Shown here in pieces: positions 7,362 through 15,432 of a stretch of DNA of 47,730 nucleotides. The stretch is from positions 1 through 47,730 of the forward strand of contig URNT01000026.1 in the NCBI GenBank assembly GCA_900549235.1, given 5' to 3'. The first letter of the stretch is position 1. Each line of letters begins with the position of its first letter. The position numbers and the translations under genes are program-made. Under the pieces are notes generated by a model. It was given only the letters and a program-made list of their open reading frames with translations. It was not told the DNA's origin and did no database searches. The stretch comes from an uncultured Clostridium sp. (lineage in GTDB: Bacteria > Bacillota > Clostridia > Lachnospirales > Lachnospiraceae).

Positions 7362-9509
7362 TTACAGATCAAAAATCTCAAAATCATCATCAGATGAAGG
7401 ACGCAGGGGCCGGTTGACAGCGTCTGTTCCCGCGGGTCTCTGACGGACCGGCGGCTGAGGCCTTCCTGCGGCTCCGGGGCCTGTCATCGGTCTGCGGACC
7501 TGGGATTTGGCCGGTACAGGACGTCCCTGGGACGATCCGCTTATCTGCTCTGCGGCCTCACGGCTTACTGGCTGCTGCTGTCTGCGGACCGATTCTCTGC
7601 CGGCTGTTGGCCGGCCCTGTACCAGAGCCGTTCCTGCAGGCGCCTGTGGACGGCGTCCCGGCTGGGCTGCCGGTCTCTGGGCCGGACGGGACGCACGGGC
7701 CTGGGGCTGTGTTTCCCGAACCGGTGCACCGGAACAGGAGGCCTCAGGAGCCTGACCTGAGTGAGGCACTGCTTTCTGAACCGACGCGGCCTGTACTGCC
7801 GGCCTTTTCACCGGAGCAGGAGCGGCCTGGTATTCCGGCCTTCTGGCTGCCTGGGTCCCATGAGGCATCCGAGCCTGACGGGCTGCCAGCCTCTCCTGAG
7901 ACTCCCTTCCTGATTCTGCCGGCTGCTGTACTGGCATCCGGCGGGCGTGGACACGTTCCTCACGCTCCTGATACTGGCTCTCATCTGTGTAAGCAGCCTC
8001 TGCCTGATAGCGATCCAGGCCATCCTCAAAGGCCTCCTCAAGACCATCCTCTTCCAGGTCATCCTCCTCAGACTCCGGTTCCAGATCCGCTTCCAGATCC
8101 TGGATGTACTCATCCTCCGATTCTGCTTCCTCCAGAAGGTCTTCGTCCTCATCTGCGTATACCATCTCTGTATCATATCCGCCCTCTGGATCTTCATTCT
8201 CCTCTAAAGACACTGCGGGCTGATAGTCATCCTCTGGTTCCTCCTCCAGGCGGTCCGTCTCCTCCTCTGTCTCAGGAGCCTCCGGCTTCCTTCTTCTGAA
8301 GCCGTTATTCCTTCCACCGCCGTTGTTTCTGCCTCCCTTTCCAAGAACCGCGATCAGAAGGAGGATCAGAAGAACTACCGCGATCACAATCGCACCGATC
8401 AACAGGATCTTAAACAGATTGAAATCGGCTCTCAGCTGATCATACTTGGCTGCCAGCTGGTTGTATACCTCCGGCGATACGCTGTCAGCGGCCGCAGGAT
8501 CCTGGAAGTAGCGCTGAAGGGTACGCTCCGTATCCTTGATGTCATAGCGGTACAGACCCTTCTCTCCCGCCTCATTCATAGCGTAAATCACGCAGTACTG
8601 ATGATCTGACTCAGAGCCCCATACCCATCCGGTAACTTCATTTCCGTCGATTTTGATGGTGGTCTGCTTAAAGCCCTCCGGCACCTCTACGGATGCGTCC
8701 GGCTCTAATACAGTAAGGGTACGCTCTGATACCTTCAACTTAAAGGAGGTCGTCTGACTGCCGGAATCCGCGCTGGCGCCGCCCTCTGCTTTGGTAACTA
8801 CGATCACATATTCCTTGGTGGTCTGTCCATCCGGCGCGGTGACGCGGCAGGTGACGCGGTTCTCGCCCATCTGAAGATTTTCTGCTCCCTCTACCGTATG
8901 GGACGCGCTGCTGTCTGTGGTCTCCGCATTGACAACCAGTGTCTCTACATCTGTTCCTACGGTTACGCTATAGGTATCTGTCTCAGGTGAAAACTCAGGG
9001 CTTAAGGTTCCCGGAGATACCTGGAGCGACTTAAGGGTGGCATCATTTGACGTTCCGGCAGCAGCCTCCACCTTTACCGTAGAGTCCCCCTGCTTGCTGA
9101 CCGTAACCAGCTGGGAGGCAGAATCGTAGATCTCCTGGCTGGTTACAGAAATCTTGCTGGTGCCTGCAGCCAGTGCCTTAAAGGTAAGAGTAAAAGCCAG
9201 TGTACCTGTATTCGGCGTGCCTCCGTCTCCGTGAACACGAACAGCGCCGTTTTCCCCGCTGGCGTTAGTACCGCTTACAAATTCGAGAAGGCTGGCGTCG
9301 TAGGACAGCATCACATCCGCGCTGGCAAGATTGTCATTGCTGGTTATCTTCATTTTTATATTGATCTGGCTTCCTACGTTTCCTGTCGGATCAGAAAAGG
9401 CAATCCTTGCATCTGCTGCAAATACGGTCAGAAGCTGTATGGACATAAGCGCTGCCAGCATGCAGACCATCATAAGGGCAATGGCCCTCTTTTTTACTTG
9501 TCTTATCAT
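7362..9509 (-). CDS. Cohesin-like / cadherin-like membrane protein with long disordered cytoplasmic tail
   Basis: The chosen start at 9509 (GGGAG seven bases upstream) gives 715 residues and a clean signal peptide (MIRQVKKRAIALMMVCMLAA, continuing to VFAADA). After it come a cohesin-like beta domain (about 33-150, with SADVMLSYDASLLEFVSG) and a cadherin-like beta-sandwich (about 160-245, FSPETDTYSVTVG). A transmembrane helix lies near 365-390 (LLIGAIVIAVVLLILLLIAVL). The remaining 320 residues are predicted inside the cell: a Gly/Asn/Arg stretch, a very acidic block (about 400-530), then a Pro/Gln/Arg/Ala-rich segment ending SSDDDFEIFDL. It follows a glucosaminidase-like gene whose cadherin-like domain matches its own. 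Function unknown; perhaps a cell-surface anchor or wall-sensing protein. Confidence 0.8.
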   Translation of the reverse strand: MIRQVKKRAIALMMVCMLAALMSIQLLTVFAADARIAFSDPTGNVGSQINIKMKITSNDNLASADVMLSYDASLLEFVSGTNASGENGAVRVHGDGGTPNTGTLAFTLTFKALAAGTSKISVTSQEIYDSASQLVTVSKQGDSTVKVEAAAGTSNDATLKSLQVSPGTLSPEFSPETDTYSVTVGTDVETLVVNAETTDSSASHTVEGAENLQMGENRVTCRVTAPDGQTTKEYVIVVTKAEGGASADSGSQTTSFKLKVSERTLTVLEPDASVEVPEGFKQTTIKIDGNEVTGWVWGSESDHQYCVIYAMNEAGEKGLYRYDIKDTERTLQRYFQDPAAADSVSPEVYNQLAAKYDQLRADFNLFKILLIGAIVIAVVLLILLLIAVLGKGGRNNGGGRNNGFRRRKPEAPETEEETDRLEEEPEDDYQPAVSLEENEDPEGGYDTEMVYADEDEDLLEEAESEDEYIQDLEADLEPESEEDDLEEDGLEEAFEDGLDRYQAEAAYTDESQYQEREERVHARRMPVQQPAESGRESQERLAARQARMPHGTQAARRPEYQAAPAPVKRPAVQAASVQKAVPHSGQAPEASCSGAPVRETQPQARASRPAQRPAAQPGRRPQAPAGTALVQGRPTAGRESVRRQQQPVSREAAEQISGSSQGRPVPAKSQVRRPMTGPGAAGRPQPPVRQRPAGTDAVNRPLRPSSDDDFEIFDL

Positions 9510-9561
9510 ACGTATCTCCCACTTTCTGATTTTAGTCATTTCCAGATAGGCTCCGGGGATG

Positions 9562-11733
9562 TCACGGTACCTGGACAATGGTTACATTGCTGCCTCCGGG
9601 ACCAGAGCCGCTGTCCGTGGTGCCGGTGCTGCCGGGGCCCTGGGAACCGCTCTGTCCCTGAGATGTGCCGGGACTGGCAGCACCGCCTGGCGATGTAACC
9701 GTTCCCGTACTTCCTGACACAGGTCCTCCTGCCTGCTTTACCACATGGAGAACATAATTTCTTACACTGCCGTTCTGCGCGGTTACGGATACAGTAATAT
9801 CGGTCTCCCCGTCTGGAAGGCTCACTGTACCTGCGCCGCTTACTGAAGCAGTAGAGTCTGCTGTGTTCGCGTTGATCTGGATCGAGGAAACAGAGGTGTC
9901 CACGATCAGGTTATAGCGTTCTGTATCCCTGCTGAAGGATGGAGTGATGCCAAAGCCCTCTACACTGAAATTGGAAAGCTTATTGTTAGGGCTTCCGTCT
10001 CCGGTAGGCGCCACACAGGCCTGCTCCGGCATATTGTTATATACAGGGATGTGGAATTCCAGGGCTGAGTTTTTCACAGAGGAATAAGCCTTTTCAAGCT
10101 TGGCCCCCTCAGAAGCAGCTCCCTGGATATTGGTCATATACTGATGCTTATACAGGTTCTCGCCCTGCACGTTGAACTTCTTTAAATAGAAGGTGTTCTG
10201 GCCCGCCTTTACATAATTATCTCCATAGTTCTGGGCTCCGCCGATAATGGATTTTTCCACCGTATTCCAGGGACGGCCATAAGAACCGGACTGGGAGGCG
10301 TAGCGCAGGCCGGTCTGGATCGCTGACATGGAGCCGGACTGATAGGCTTCTACATTAAAGTAATTATAATACCCCTCATAGCCGGAATAGGTACCGGAGA
10401 TCAGAGGACTTGTCCCGGCTCCCTGCTCCTGAAGGATCATAGCCGCCAGTACATAAGGGCTGACGCCGGACTGGGAGGCCGCCTTCATGATAATATCCGC
10501 ATAGGACATAGAGGTTCCTGTGCCTGTTCCCGTACTGCCCGGAGAGGCTGTCTCTCCTCCCGATGAGGAAGGTCCGTTCTGAGACGGCCCCTGGGTGGAT
10601 CCGGTGGAAGGAGACTGGCTGCCTCCCGGTGCAGACGCCTCCTGAGAAGCCCCCGGAGCCTCCAGGGATACGGAAGAAGCCACTAAACTCCTGTCCTTTG
10701 GAGTAATAGAAGCATGAGGCGCCTCCAGGCTGACCCCGCTGTTTCCGCCAGAGGGTGAAGTGCCGACGGAAGGCGAGCTTCCGCCTCCTGATACACCCGG
10801 CCCGCTCTGGGAATAATCATTCAGATCTGCCGCTCCAGGCCCTCTGTTTGAACCGGTACTGGAGCCTCCAGGCCCTTCTGTACTTCCTGGGCCTCCTGCA
10901 CTTCCGGACCCCTGCGAACTGCCTCCTGAGGAAAAATCACTGCCTCCCGTACCGGTAGAGTCGGTGCTTCCGGATAAGAAAGTGCCTGCGATCATGCTCT
11001 CAAGCCCCTCCTTTGTCTGGGTTGAGGCGTTATATTCGTGGGTCAGGAACTGGAATACATAGGTTTCATCCAGGAAATTCCTGGGATCCATATAGTAGCT
11101 CACAATGTCCTTGGAGGCAGCCACCCACCCGCTGCCGTCAAAGCCGGTCCAGGTACTGTTATCCCAATTGTATGCACCGCTTTCCACTGACTTCCAGGAG
11201 GACACGCTTCCTGAGGAAACCAGATTTCTTCCCAGCACCATCTCATTTTCAATCACAGTGTTCCAGTCCAGGCCGGTGTTCTTTGCCTTAAAGACCCAGT
11301 TGGGATACTGGGCATGGAGCTGGCGCAGTCCGTTCTTGTAGCTCTCGGGAAATCCCTGGGAGGTCAGATAGGCTTCAAAATCCGCATCTGTGGAATAGCT
11401 GACGGGAATGCGCACATAGAGAGAGGATACATATCCTGTATTCACGCTTCCGCTGCTTCCTGTATACTGGATCTGATACCATGTATTCCCGTCTGTTCCC
11501 CTCTGCTCTCCGATGATGGTAATGGCTGCTCCTGCCGCCAGACGCCCTACCGAGCTGTATCCGGTGCCGGCTCCGCTCCTTACGTTCAGAGAGGAAGCCT
11601 TTACTGTGGCTGCCCCTGTATAGGCGTAGGAATCCATCAGTCCAAAGGGCACTGCATGGGAGGATGGAAACTCCGCCGCCAGGATCACCCCCATCAGGAT
11701 GGCCAGGCATTTTTTAAATCGATTTCCCTTCAT
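9562..11733 (-). CDS. SH3b - glucosaminidase-like wall hydrolase with low-complexity insertion and cadherin-like domain
   Basis: A 723-residue secreted protein. A signal peptide (MKGNRFKKCLAILMGVILAA) precedes a bacterial SH3 domain (about 43-110; SSLNVRSGAGTGYSSVGRL, then WYQIQY), which usually binds peptidoglycan. A beta-N-acetylglucosaminidase-like region follows: DFEAYLTSQGFPESY, LRQLHAQYPNW, then SPYVLAAMILQEQG with the probable catalytic Glu, YYNYFNV and the GGAQNYGDNYV segment. Between these halves lies about 150 residues rich in Ser, Gly, Pro and Thr. Near the C-terminus is a cadherin-like domain (LSNFSVEGFGITPSFSRDTE), then a Gly/Ser-rich tail. It probably cuts or remodels peptidoglycan glycan strands. 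A consensus promoter lies upstream and the cadherin-like membrane gene follows. Confidence 0.82.
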   Translation of the reverse strand: MKGNRFKKCLAILMGVILAAEFPSSHAVPFGLMDSYAYTGAATVKASSLNVRSGAGTGYSSVGRLAAGAAITIIGEQRGTDGNTWYQIQYTGSSGSVNTGYVSSLYVRIPVSYSTDADFEAYLTSQGFPESYKNGLRQLHAQYPNWVFKAKNTGLDWNTVIENEMVLGRNLVSSGSVSSWKSVESGAYNWDNSTWTGFDGSGWVAASKDIVSYYMDPRNFLDETYVFQFLTHEYNASTQTKEGLESMIAGTFLSGSTDSTGTGGSDFSSGGSSQGSGSAGGPGSTEGPGGSSTGSNRGPGAADLNDYSQSGPGVSGGGSSPSVGTSPSGGNSGVSLEAPHASITPKDRSLVASSVSLEAPGASQEASAPGGSQSPSTGSTQGPSQNGPSSSGGETASPGSTGTGTGTSMSYADIIMKAASQSGVSPYVLAAMILQEQGAGTSPLISGTYSGYEGYYNYFNVEAYQSGSMSAIQTGLRYASQSGSYGRPWNTVEKSIIGGAQNYGDNYVKAGQNTFYLKKFNVQGENLYKHQYMTNIQGAASEGAKLEKAYSSVKNSALEFHIPVYNNMPEQACVAPTGDGSPNNKLSNFSVEGFGITPSFSRDTERYNLIVDTSVSSIQINANTADSTASVSGAGTVSLPDGETDITVSVTAQNGSVRNYVLHVVKQAGGPVSGSTGTVTSPGGAASPGTSQGQSGSQGPGSTGTTDSGSGPGGSNVTIVQVP

Positions 11734-11769
11734 TATGTAATTATCTCCTGTGTCTTCGTATGTATGGAA

Positions 11770-11833
11770 ATGACATATTCTTCTATTTTATGACATTAAT
11801 CCTATTATAATGACAAACACCTTCGTATGTCAA
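11770..11833 (-). promoter_or_regulatory. Consensus promoter with three 20-bp phased TGTCAT repeats
   Basis: On the minus strand TTGACA (11833-11828), an 18-bp spacer and TATAAT (11809-11804) match both sigma-A hexamers perfectly. TGTCA(T) repeats follow at 11815-11810, 11795-11790 and 11775-11770, exactly 20 bp apart, the first touching the -10. Two turns of DNA between repeats suggests a protein binding one face. It drives the glucosaminidase-like gene. Confidence 0.65.
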
Positions 11834-11885
11834 CTGAAAGACCGTAAACTTCACATAATACAAAGATTTGTAAGAAACTCTTAAT

Positions 11886-13127
11886 CTATATAGAGCATCC
11901 TTCCATAAGGATATATTTTCCAAACAAATGGGAAAAGGCTCCCTTTAGGGATCTGCGTTCAATGGTGCGGTCCGCATAGAGAGGAAATCGCCGGATCAGC
12001 TGGCCCTCCAGGATATAATCCACAGAGCCGATCTGCTCTCCTTCCTTTACCGGCGCATTTAATATAGAAGGAACACGTCTTAAGATCTCCACCTGTTCTC
12101 CTTTTTTAAGAAGCACCTGCACTTGAAGCATATCTTCTTTTTCAGACTTTCCTCTGGAAAATAATGGCTGCACCTGCTGCGTTTTCCCCTTCCAGCCGGC
12201 AGCCTCTGCCACAGGAATGGGGTCAAGCTCCATCGGTTCAAATACGTCCCGTTTTTCATATTCCTTCATTCCGTAGCCAAAGAGCGTCCTGGCGTCGCTC
12301 CATTTGTAGGTTTTATGAGGGGGCCAGCCGCAGCCAAGGAGGGCAATAATATAGGTTCTTCCATCATTTTCCAGGGCTCCTACATAAGAATAACCGGCAC
12401 CTCCCGTAAACCCGGTTTTTCCGGACAGCACCCCCTCCATCATGGTCAGAAGGGCGTTGTGGTTAACACACTGGAAGCTTCGTTTCCCCTCCTTATCCTG
12501 AAAGGCCCAGTTCTGGGTTTCTGTGATCTTGAGAAATGCCTCTCTCTCAGGGGATTCCCGGATGCAGTACATCATGATCCTGGCAAGCTCTGCCGCTGTG
12601 GTGGAATGGATCCGCTCCTGTCCCCTTTCGTCTGTCTCCCTTCCGTCCAGGCCGTTTGGAGTGATAAACCAGGTATTTTTACAGCCAAGGGCCCTGGCCT
12701 TTTCATTCATCAGCCTGGCAAAGCCCTGGATACTCCCTCCGATCTGCTCCGCGATCATCACAGCGGCATCATTGTAGGATTCCAGCATCAGGGCATAGAG
12801 AAGATCCTCCAGCCGGTAGCGTTCCCCTTCTCTCACCCCCAGATGAACCTTAGGCTGGGCCGCGGCTGTCTTTGAAGCAGTCACCTCATCCTCCGGCTTT
12901 CCAAGCTCCAGAGCCAGGATACAGGTCATGATCTTCGTGGTACTGGCCATGGGCCTTACAATGTCCTGTCCCTTTCCATAAAGAATGCGCCCCGTATCTC
13001 CGTCCATTAGAACTGCCGACTGGGCGTACAGCTTCAGTGCAGGCTCCTCCCCTTCTGTCTGTCCAAAAACCGGAAGGCTCCAGCCCATCATGCAGATTAT
13101 CATAAAAAAAAGAAACCATCGCTTCAT
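11886..13127 (-). CDS. D-alanyl-D-alanine carboxypeptidase (peptidase S11, DacF/PBP5-like)
   Basis: A 413-residue penicillin-binding protein that trims the terminal D-Ala from peptidoglycan stem peptides outside the membrane. An N-terminal signal peptide (FLFFMIICMMGWSLPVFG) precedes the catalytic domain with all three motifs: S62-T-T-K65 (nucleophile and general base), S117-Y-N119 and K237-T-G239. The C-terminal 130 residues match the beta-rich PBP5_C region, ending without an obvious amphipathic anchor. Length suits DacF/DacB of spore formers. It lies between the envelope operon and the divergent dinB gene. No terminator was recognised in the 152 bp after it. Confidence 0.92.
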   Translation of the reverse strand: MKRWFLFFMIICMMGWSLPVFGQTEGEEPALKLYAQSAVLMDGDTGRILYGKGQDIVRPMASTTKIMTCILALELGKPEDEVTASKTAAAQPKVHLGVREGERYRLEDLLYALMLESYNDAAVMIAEQIGGSIQGFARLMNEKARALGCKNTWFITPNGLDGRETDERGQERIHSTTAAELARIMMYCIRESPEREAFLKITETQNWAFQDKEGKRSFQCVNHNALLTMMEGVLSGKTGFTGGAGYSYVGALENDGRTYIIALLGCGWPPHKTYKWSDARTLFGYGMKEYEKRDVFEPMELDPIPVAEAAGWKGKTQQVQPLFSRGKSEKEDMLQVQVLLKKGEQVEILRRVPSILNAPVKEGEQIGSVDYILEGQLIRRFPLYADRTIERRSLKGAFSHLFGKYILMEGCSI

Positions 13128-13202
13128 GGATCTCCGCCTTTTTGCCCTTTTCCTTATCCTATTCTTTTTACGCAGATTTTATTACGCGGCGGCTTTTTTG
13201 TA

Positions 13203-13231
13203 TTGAATCCGAACGCACATTCTGATATGAT
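13203..13231 (+). promoter_or_regulatory. dinB promoter with LexA-like box in the spacer
   Basis: TTGAAT (13203-13208), a 17-bp spacer and TATGAT (13226-13231) form a promoter. The spacer holds CGAACGCACATTCT (13210-13223), matching 12 of 14 positions of the Gram-positive LexA/DinR consensus CGAACRNRYGTTCG. LexA bound there would block RNA polymerase, so SOS induction of dinB is expected. Confidence 0.65.
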
Positions 13232-13259
13232 ACAAGAAAGAAAGGATTGGTGACTGTAT

Positions 13260-14522
13260 ATGAAACGCCCTTCACGCCTGATTTTCCATATTGATGTAAA
13301 TTCCGCTTTTTTAAGCTGGGAATGTGTATACCGCCTCCAAAAGGATCCGGAGGCCCTGGATCTGCGCACGATCCCTTCAGCAGTGGGCGGAGACGCCTCC
13401 ACCCGCCACGGCATCGTCCTGGCAAAATCCCATCTGGCGAAGCAGTACGGAGTCACCACCGGGGAGCCTCTGGCTCAGGCCATGAGAAAGTGTCCCGGCC
13501 TTGTAGTCGTTCCCTCCCGCTTTGATTTTTACATCCAGTGCTCCCGCCGTATGATGGAGCTTTTAGAGGAATACACTCCAGACCATGAAAAGTTCAGTAT
13601 TGATGAGATCTTTTTGGATATGACGGATACCATCCACCTGTTTGGAGATCCCATAGAAACCGCTGACCGGATACGGAAACGGATCAAGGAGGAGCTTGGC
13701 TTTACGGTCAACATAGGGATTTCTGTCAATAAGCTCCTCGCAAAAATGGCCTCTGATTTTAAAAAGCCGGATCTGTGCCATACCCTGTTTCCAGAGGAGG
13801 TGCCCCTTAAAATGTGGCCCCTCCCCATCCGGGACCTGTTCTTTGTAGGCAGCTCCGCCCAGAAGAAGCTGGAAAACCTGGGAATCCGCACCATCGGCCA
13901 GCTTGCCGCTGCTGACGTTACTCTCTTAAAGACCCATCTGGGCCAGTCCTACGCCTGTCTGATCCACCAATATGCCAATGGCATCGACGATGATCCAGTC
14001 TGTGAGAAGGAACCGGTCAATAAAGGCTACGGAAACAGCGTTACCCTGTCCAGGGACATTTCTGACCTGGAAAGCGCAAACCAGGTGCTGCTCTCCCTTT
14101 GTGAGACCGTGGGAGCCAGGCTACGGGCGGATCATGTGCGGGGCTCCAGCCTGTGCGTGGAACTGCGGGACTGGAGCTTTAAGGATCAGTCCCATCAGAT
14201 GACCCTTCCGGAGGCCACAGACTCTACCTCTCTGCTCTACCAGTATGCCTGCCGTCTGTTAAAGGAATGCTGGGACGGGCGTCCCCTGCGCCTTCTGGGA
14301 GTCAGGGCAGGAAAAATCTCAGGAGACGATTTTTCCCAGCTCAGTCTTTTTGTGGACCCTGCCAGCCGGAAAAAACAGGAGTTCGAAAAAACTGTAGACG
14401 CCATCCGCAGACGCTACGGCATAGACAGCATCAAGAGAGCCAGCTTTCTAAAGAAGGATGCCATCACCGACCATGCCGCCAGTAAGCAGAAACATTTATC
14501 CCGCCCCAAAAAGGAGACCTGA
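13260..14522 (+). CDS. dinB: DNA polymerase IV-type translesion polymerase (Y family)
   Basis: A 420-residue Y-family polymerase that copies damaged DNA with low fidelity. Metal-binding acids are D12 in FHIDVNSAF and D115-E116 in FSIDEIFLD. F17 occupies the steric-gate position that excludes ribonucleotides. The helix-hairpin-helix thumb region follows (KKLENLGIRTIGQLAAADV), then a little-finger domain beginning near GYGNSVTLSRDI. The C-terminus is Lys/His-rich and no strong beta-clamp motif was recognised. The promoter carries a LexA-like box. It lies one base upstream of the pseudouridine synthase start, so the two are probably co-transcribed. Confidence 0.92.
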   Translation: MKRPSRLIFHIDVNSAFLSWECVYRLQKDPEALDLRTIPSAVGGDASTRHGIVLAKSHLAKQYGVTTGEPLAQAMRKCPGLVVVPSRFDFYIQCSRRMMELLEEYTPDHEKFSIDEIFLDMTDTIHLFGDPIETADRIRKRIKEELGFTVNIGISVNKLLAKMASDFKKPDLCHTLFPEEVPLKMWPLPIRDLFFVGSSAQKKLENLGIRTIGQLAAADVTLLKTHLGQSYACLIHQYANGIDDDPVCEKEPVNKGYGNSVTLSRDISDLESANQVLLSLCETVGARLRADHVRGSSLCVELRDWSFKDQSHQMTLPEATDSTSLLYQYACRLLKECWDGRPLRLLGVRAGKISGDDFSQLSLFVDPASRKKQEFEKTVDAIRRRYGIDSIKRASFLKKDAITDHAASKQKHLSRPKKET

Positions 14523-14523
14523 T

Positions 14524-15432
14524 ATGATCAAAAAAATCCTTACCTATTCCATCTTTCCACCTGAGGAAGGGCAGACCATCGAAGCATTTTTAAGAAGAAA
14601 GGGGTATTCTAAAAACCTGATCGTCCATCTGAGAAATACCCCTATGGGGCTTACCATCGGCGGCCGCCTTGTCTACACCACCCACAAGCTTCTGGCGGGA
14701 GAAATCCTTCAGGTGGTTCTGGCAGAGGAGGAGCCTTCTCAAAAGATCCTTCCGGTTTCCCTTCCTCTTTCTATCGTATATGAGGACGAGGACCTGCTGG
14801 TCATCAACAAAGGTGCCGGGGTGCCCATCCACCCTTCCCAGGGCCATTTTGACAACACCCTTGCCAACGGGGTGGCCTGGTATTTTAAGGAAAAGGGAGA
14901 ACCCTTTGTATACCGGGTGATGAACCGGCTGGACCGGGACACCACCGGGCTTCTGATCCTGGCAAAGCATATGCTGAGCGCCTGCATCCTGTCAGACCAG
15001 ATGGTAAGGCGCCGGATCCACCGTGAATACAGGGCCCTGGTCTGTGGCCTGACGGAGGAGGAAGGCACCATCTGCCGACCCATTGCCAGGGCAGAGGGTT
15101 CCACCATTGAGCGCCGGGTAGATGATGAAAAAGGAGAGTACGCCTGCACTCATTATAAGCGTATTTCTTATAATGAAGCCTGCGGCCTCTCCTATATCAG
15201 CCTGAGCCTGGAAACAGGGCGCACCCATCAGATCCGTGTCCATATGGCCTCCATCGGCCATCCCCTGCCCGGTGATTTCCTTTACAACCCGGACTACCGG
15301 TATCTGTCACGCCAGCCCCTTCATTCCTACCAGCTTTCCTTTACTCATCCTCTTACCGGCCAGCCCATGGAATTTACTGCCGATCCCCCTGAGGATATGG
15401 CCCGTTACATCCATCTGAGCCCTTTGGGATAA
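14524..15432 (+). CDS. RluA-family pseudouridine synthase
   Basis: A 302-residue enzyme that isomerises uridine to pseudouridine in rRNA or tRNA. An N-terminal S4-like RNA-binding segment (about 15-70, TIEAFLRRKGYSKNLIVHLR) is followed by the catalytic domain, with D137 in RVMNRLDRDTTGLL as the catalytic Asp. Further family blocks are VYEDEDLLVINKGAGVPIHP and ETGRTHQIRVHMASIGHPLPG. AAGGAG precedes the ATG at 14524, one base after the dinB stop; in-frame ATGs further upstream lie within dinB and lack a site. The target uridine cannot be read from sequence (RluA, RluC, RluD and YtzG types are close). Its last 28 bp overlap the convergent methyltransferase gene. Confidence 0.9.
   Translation: MIKKILTYSIFPPEEGQTIEAFLRRKGYSKNLIVHLRNTPMGLTIGGRLVYTTHKLLAGEILQVVLAEEEPSQKILPVSLPLSIVYEDEDLLVINKGAGVPIHPSQGHFDNTLANGVAWYFKEKGEPFVYRVMNRLDRDTTGLLILAKHMLSACILSDQMVRRRIHREYRALVCGLTEEEGTICRPIARAEGSTIERRVDDEKGEYACTHYKRISYNEACGLSYISLSLETGRTHQIRVHMASIGHPLPGDFLYNPDYRYLSRQPLHSYQLSFTHPLTGQPMEFTADPPEDMARYIHLSPLG

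Noticed and set aside
7607..8299. A 230-codon proline-rich open frame on the plus strand
   Set aside because: It is antisense to the Pro/Gln/Arg-rich and acidic tail of the membrane protein; skewed codons there remove stops on the opposite strand. No ribosome-binding site or promoter.
10520..10980. Repetitive DNA that might be a CRISPR or tandem repeat array
   Set aside because: It is Ser/Gly/Pro-coding low-complexity sequence in frame within the wall hydrolase, with irregular units and no spacers.
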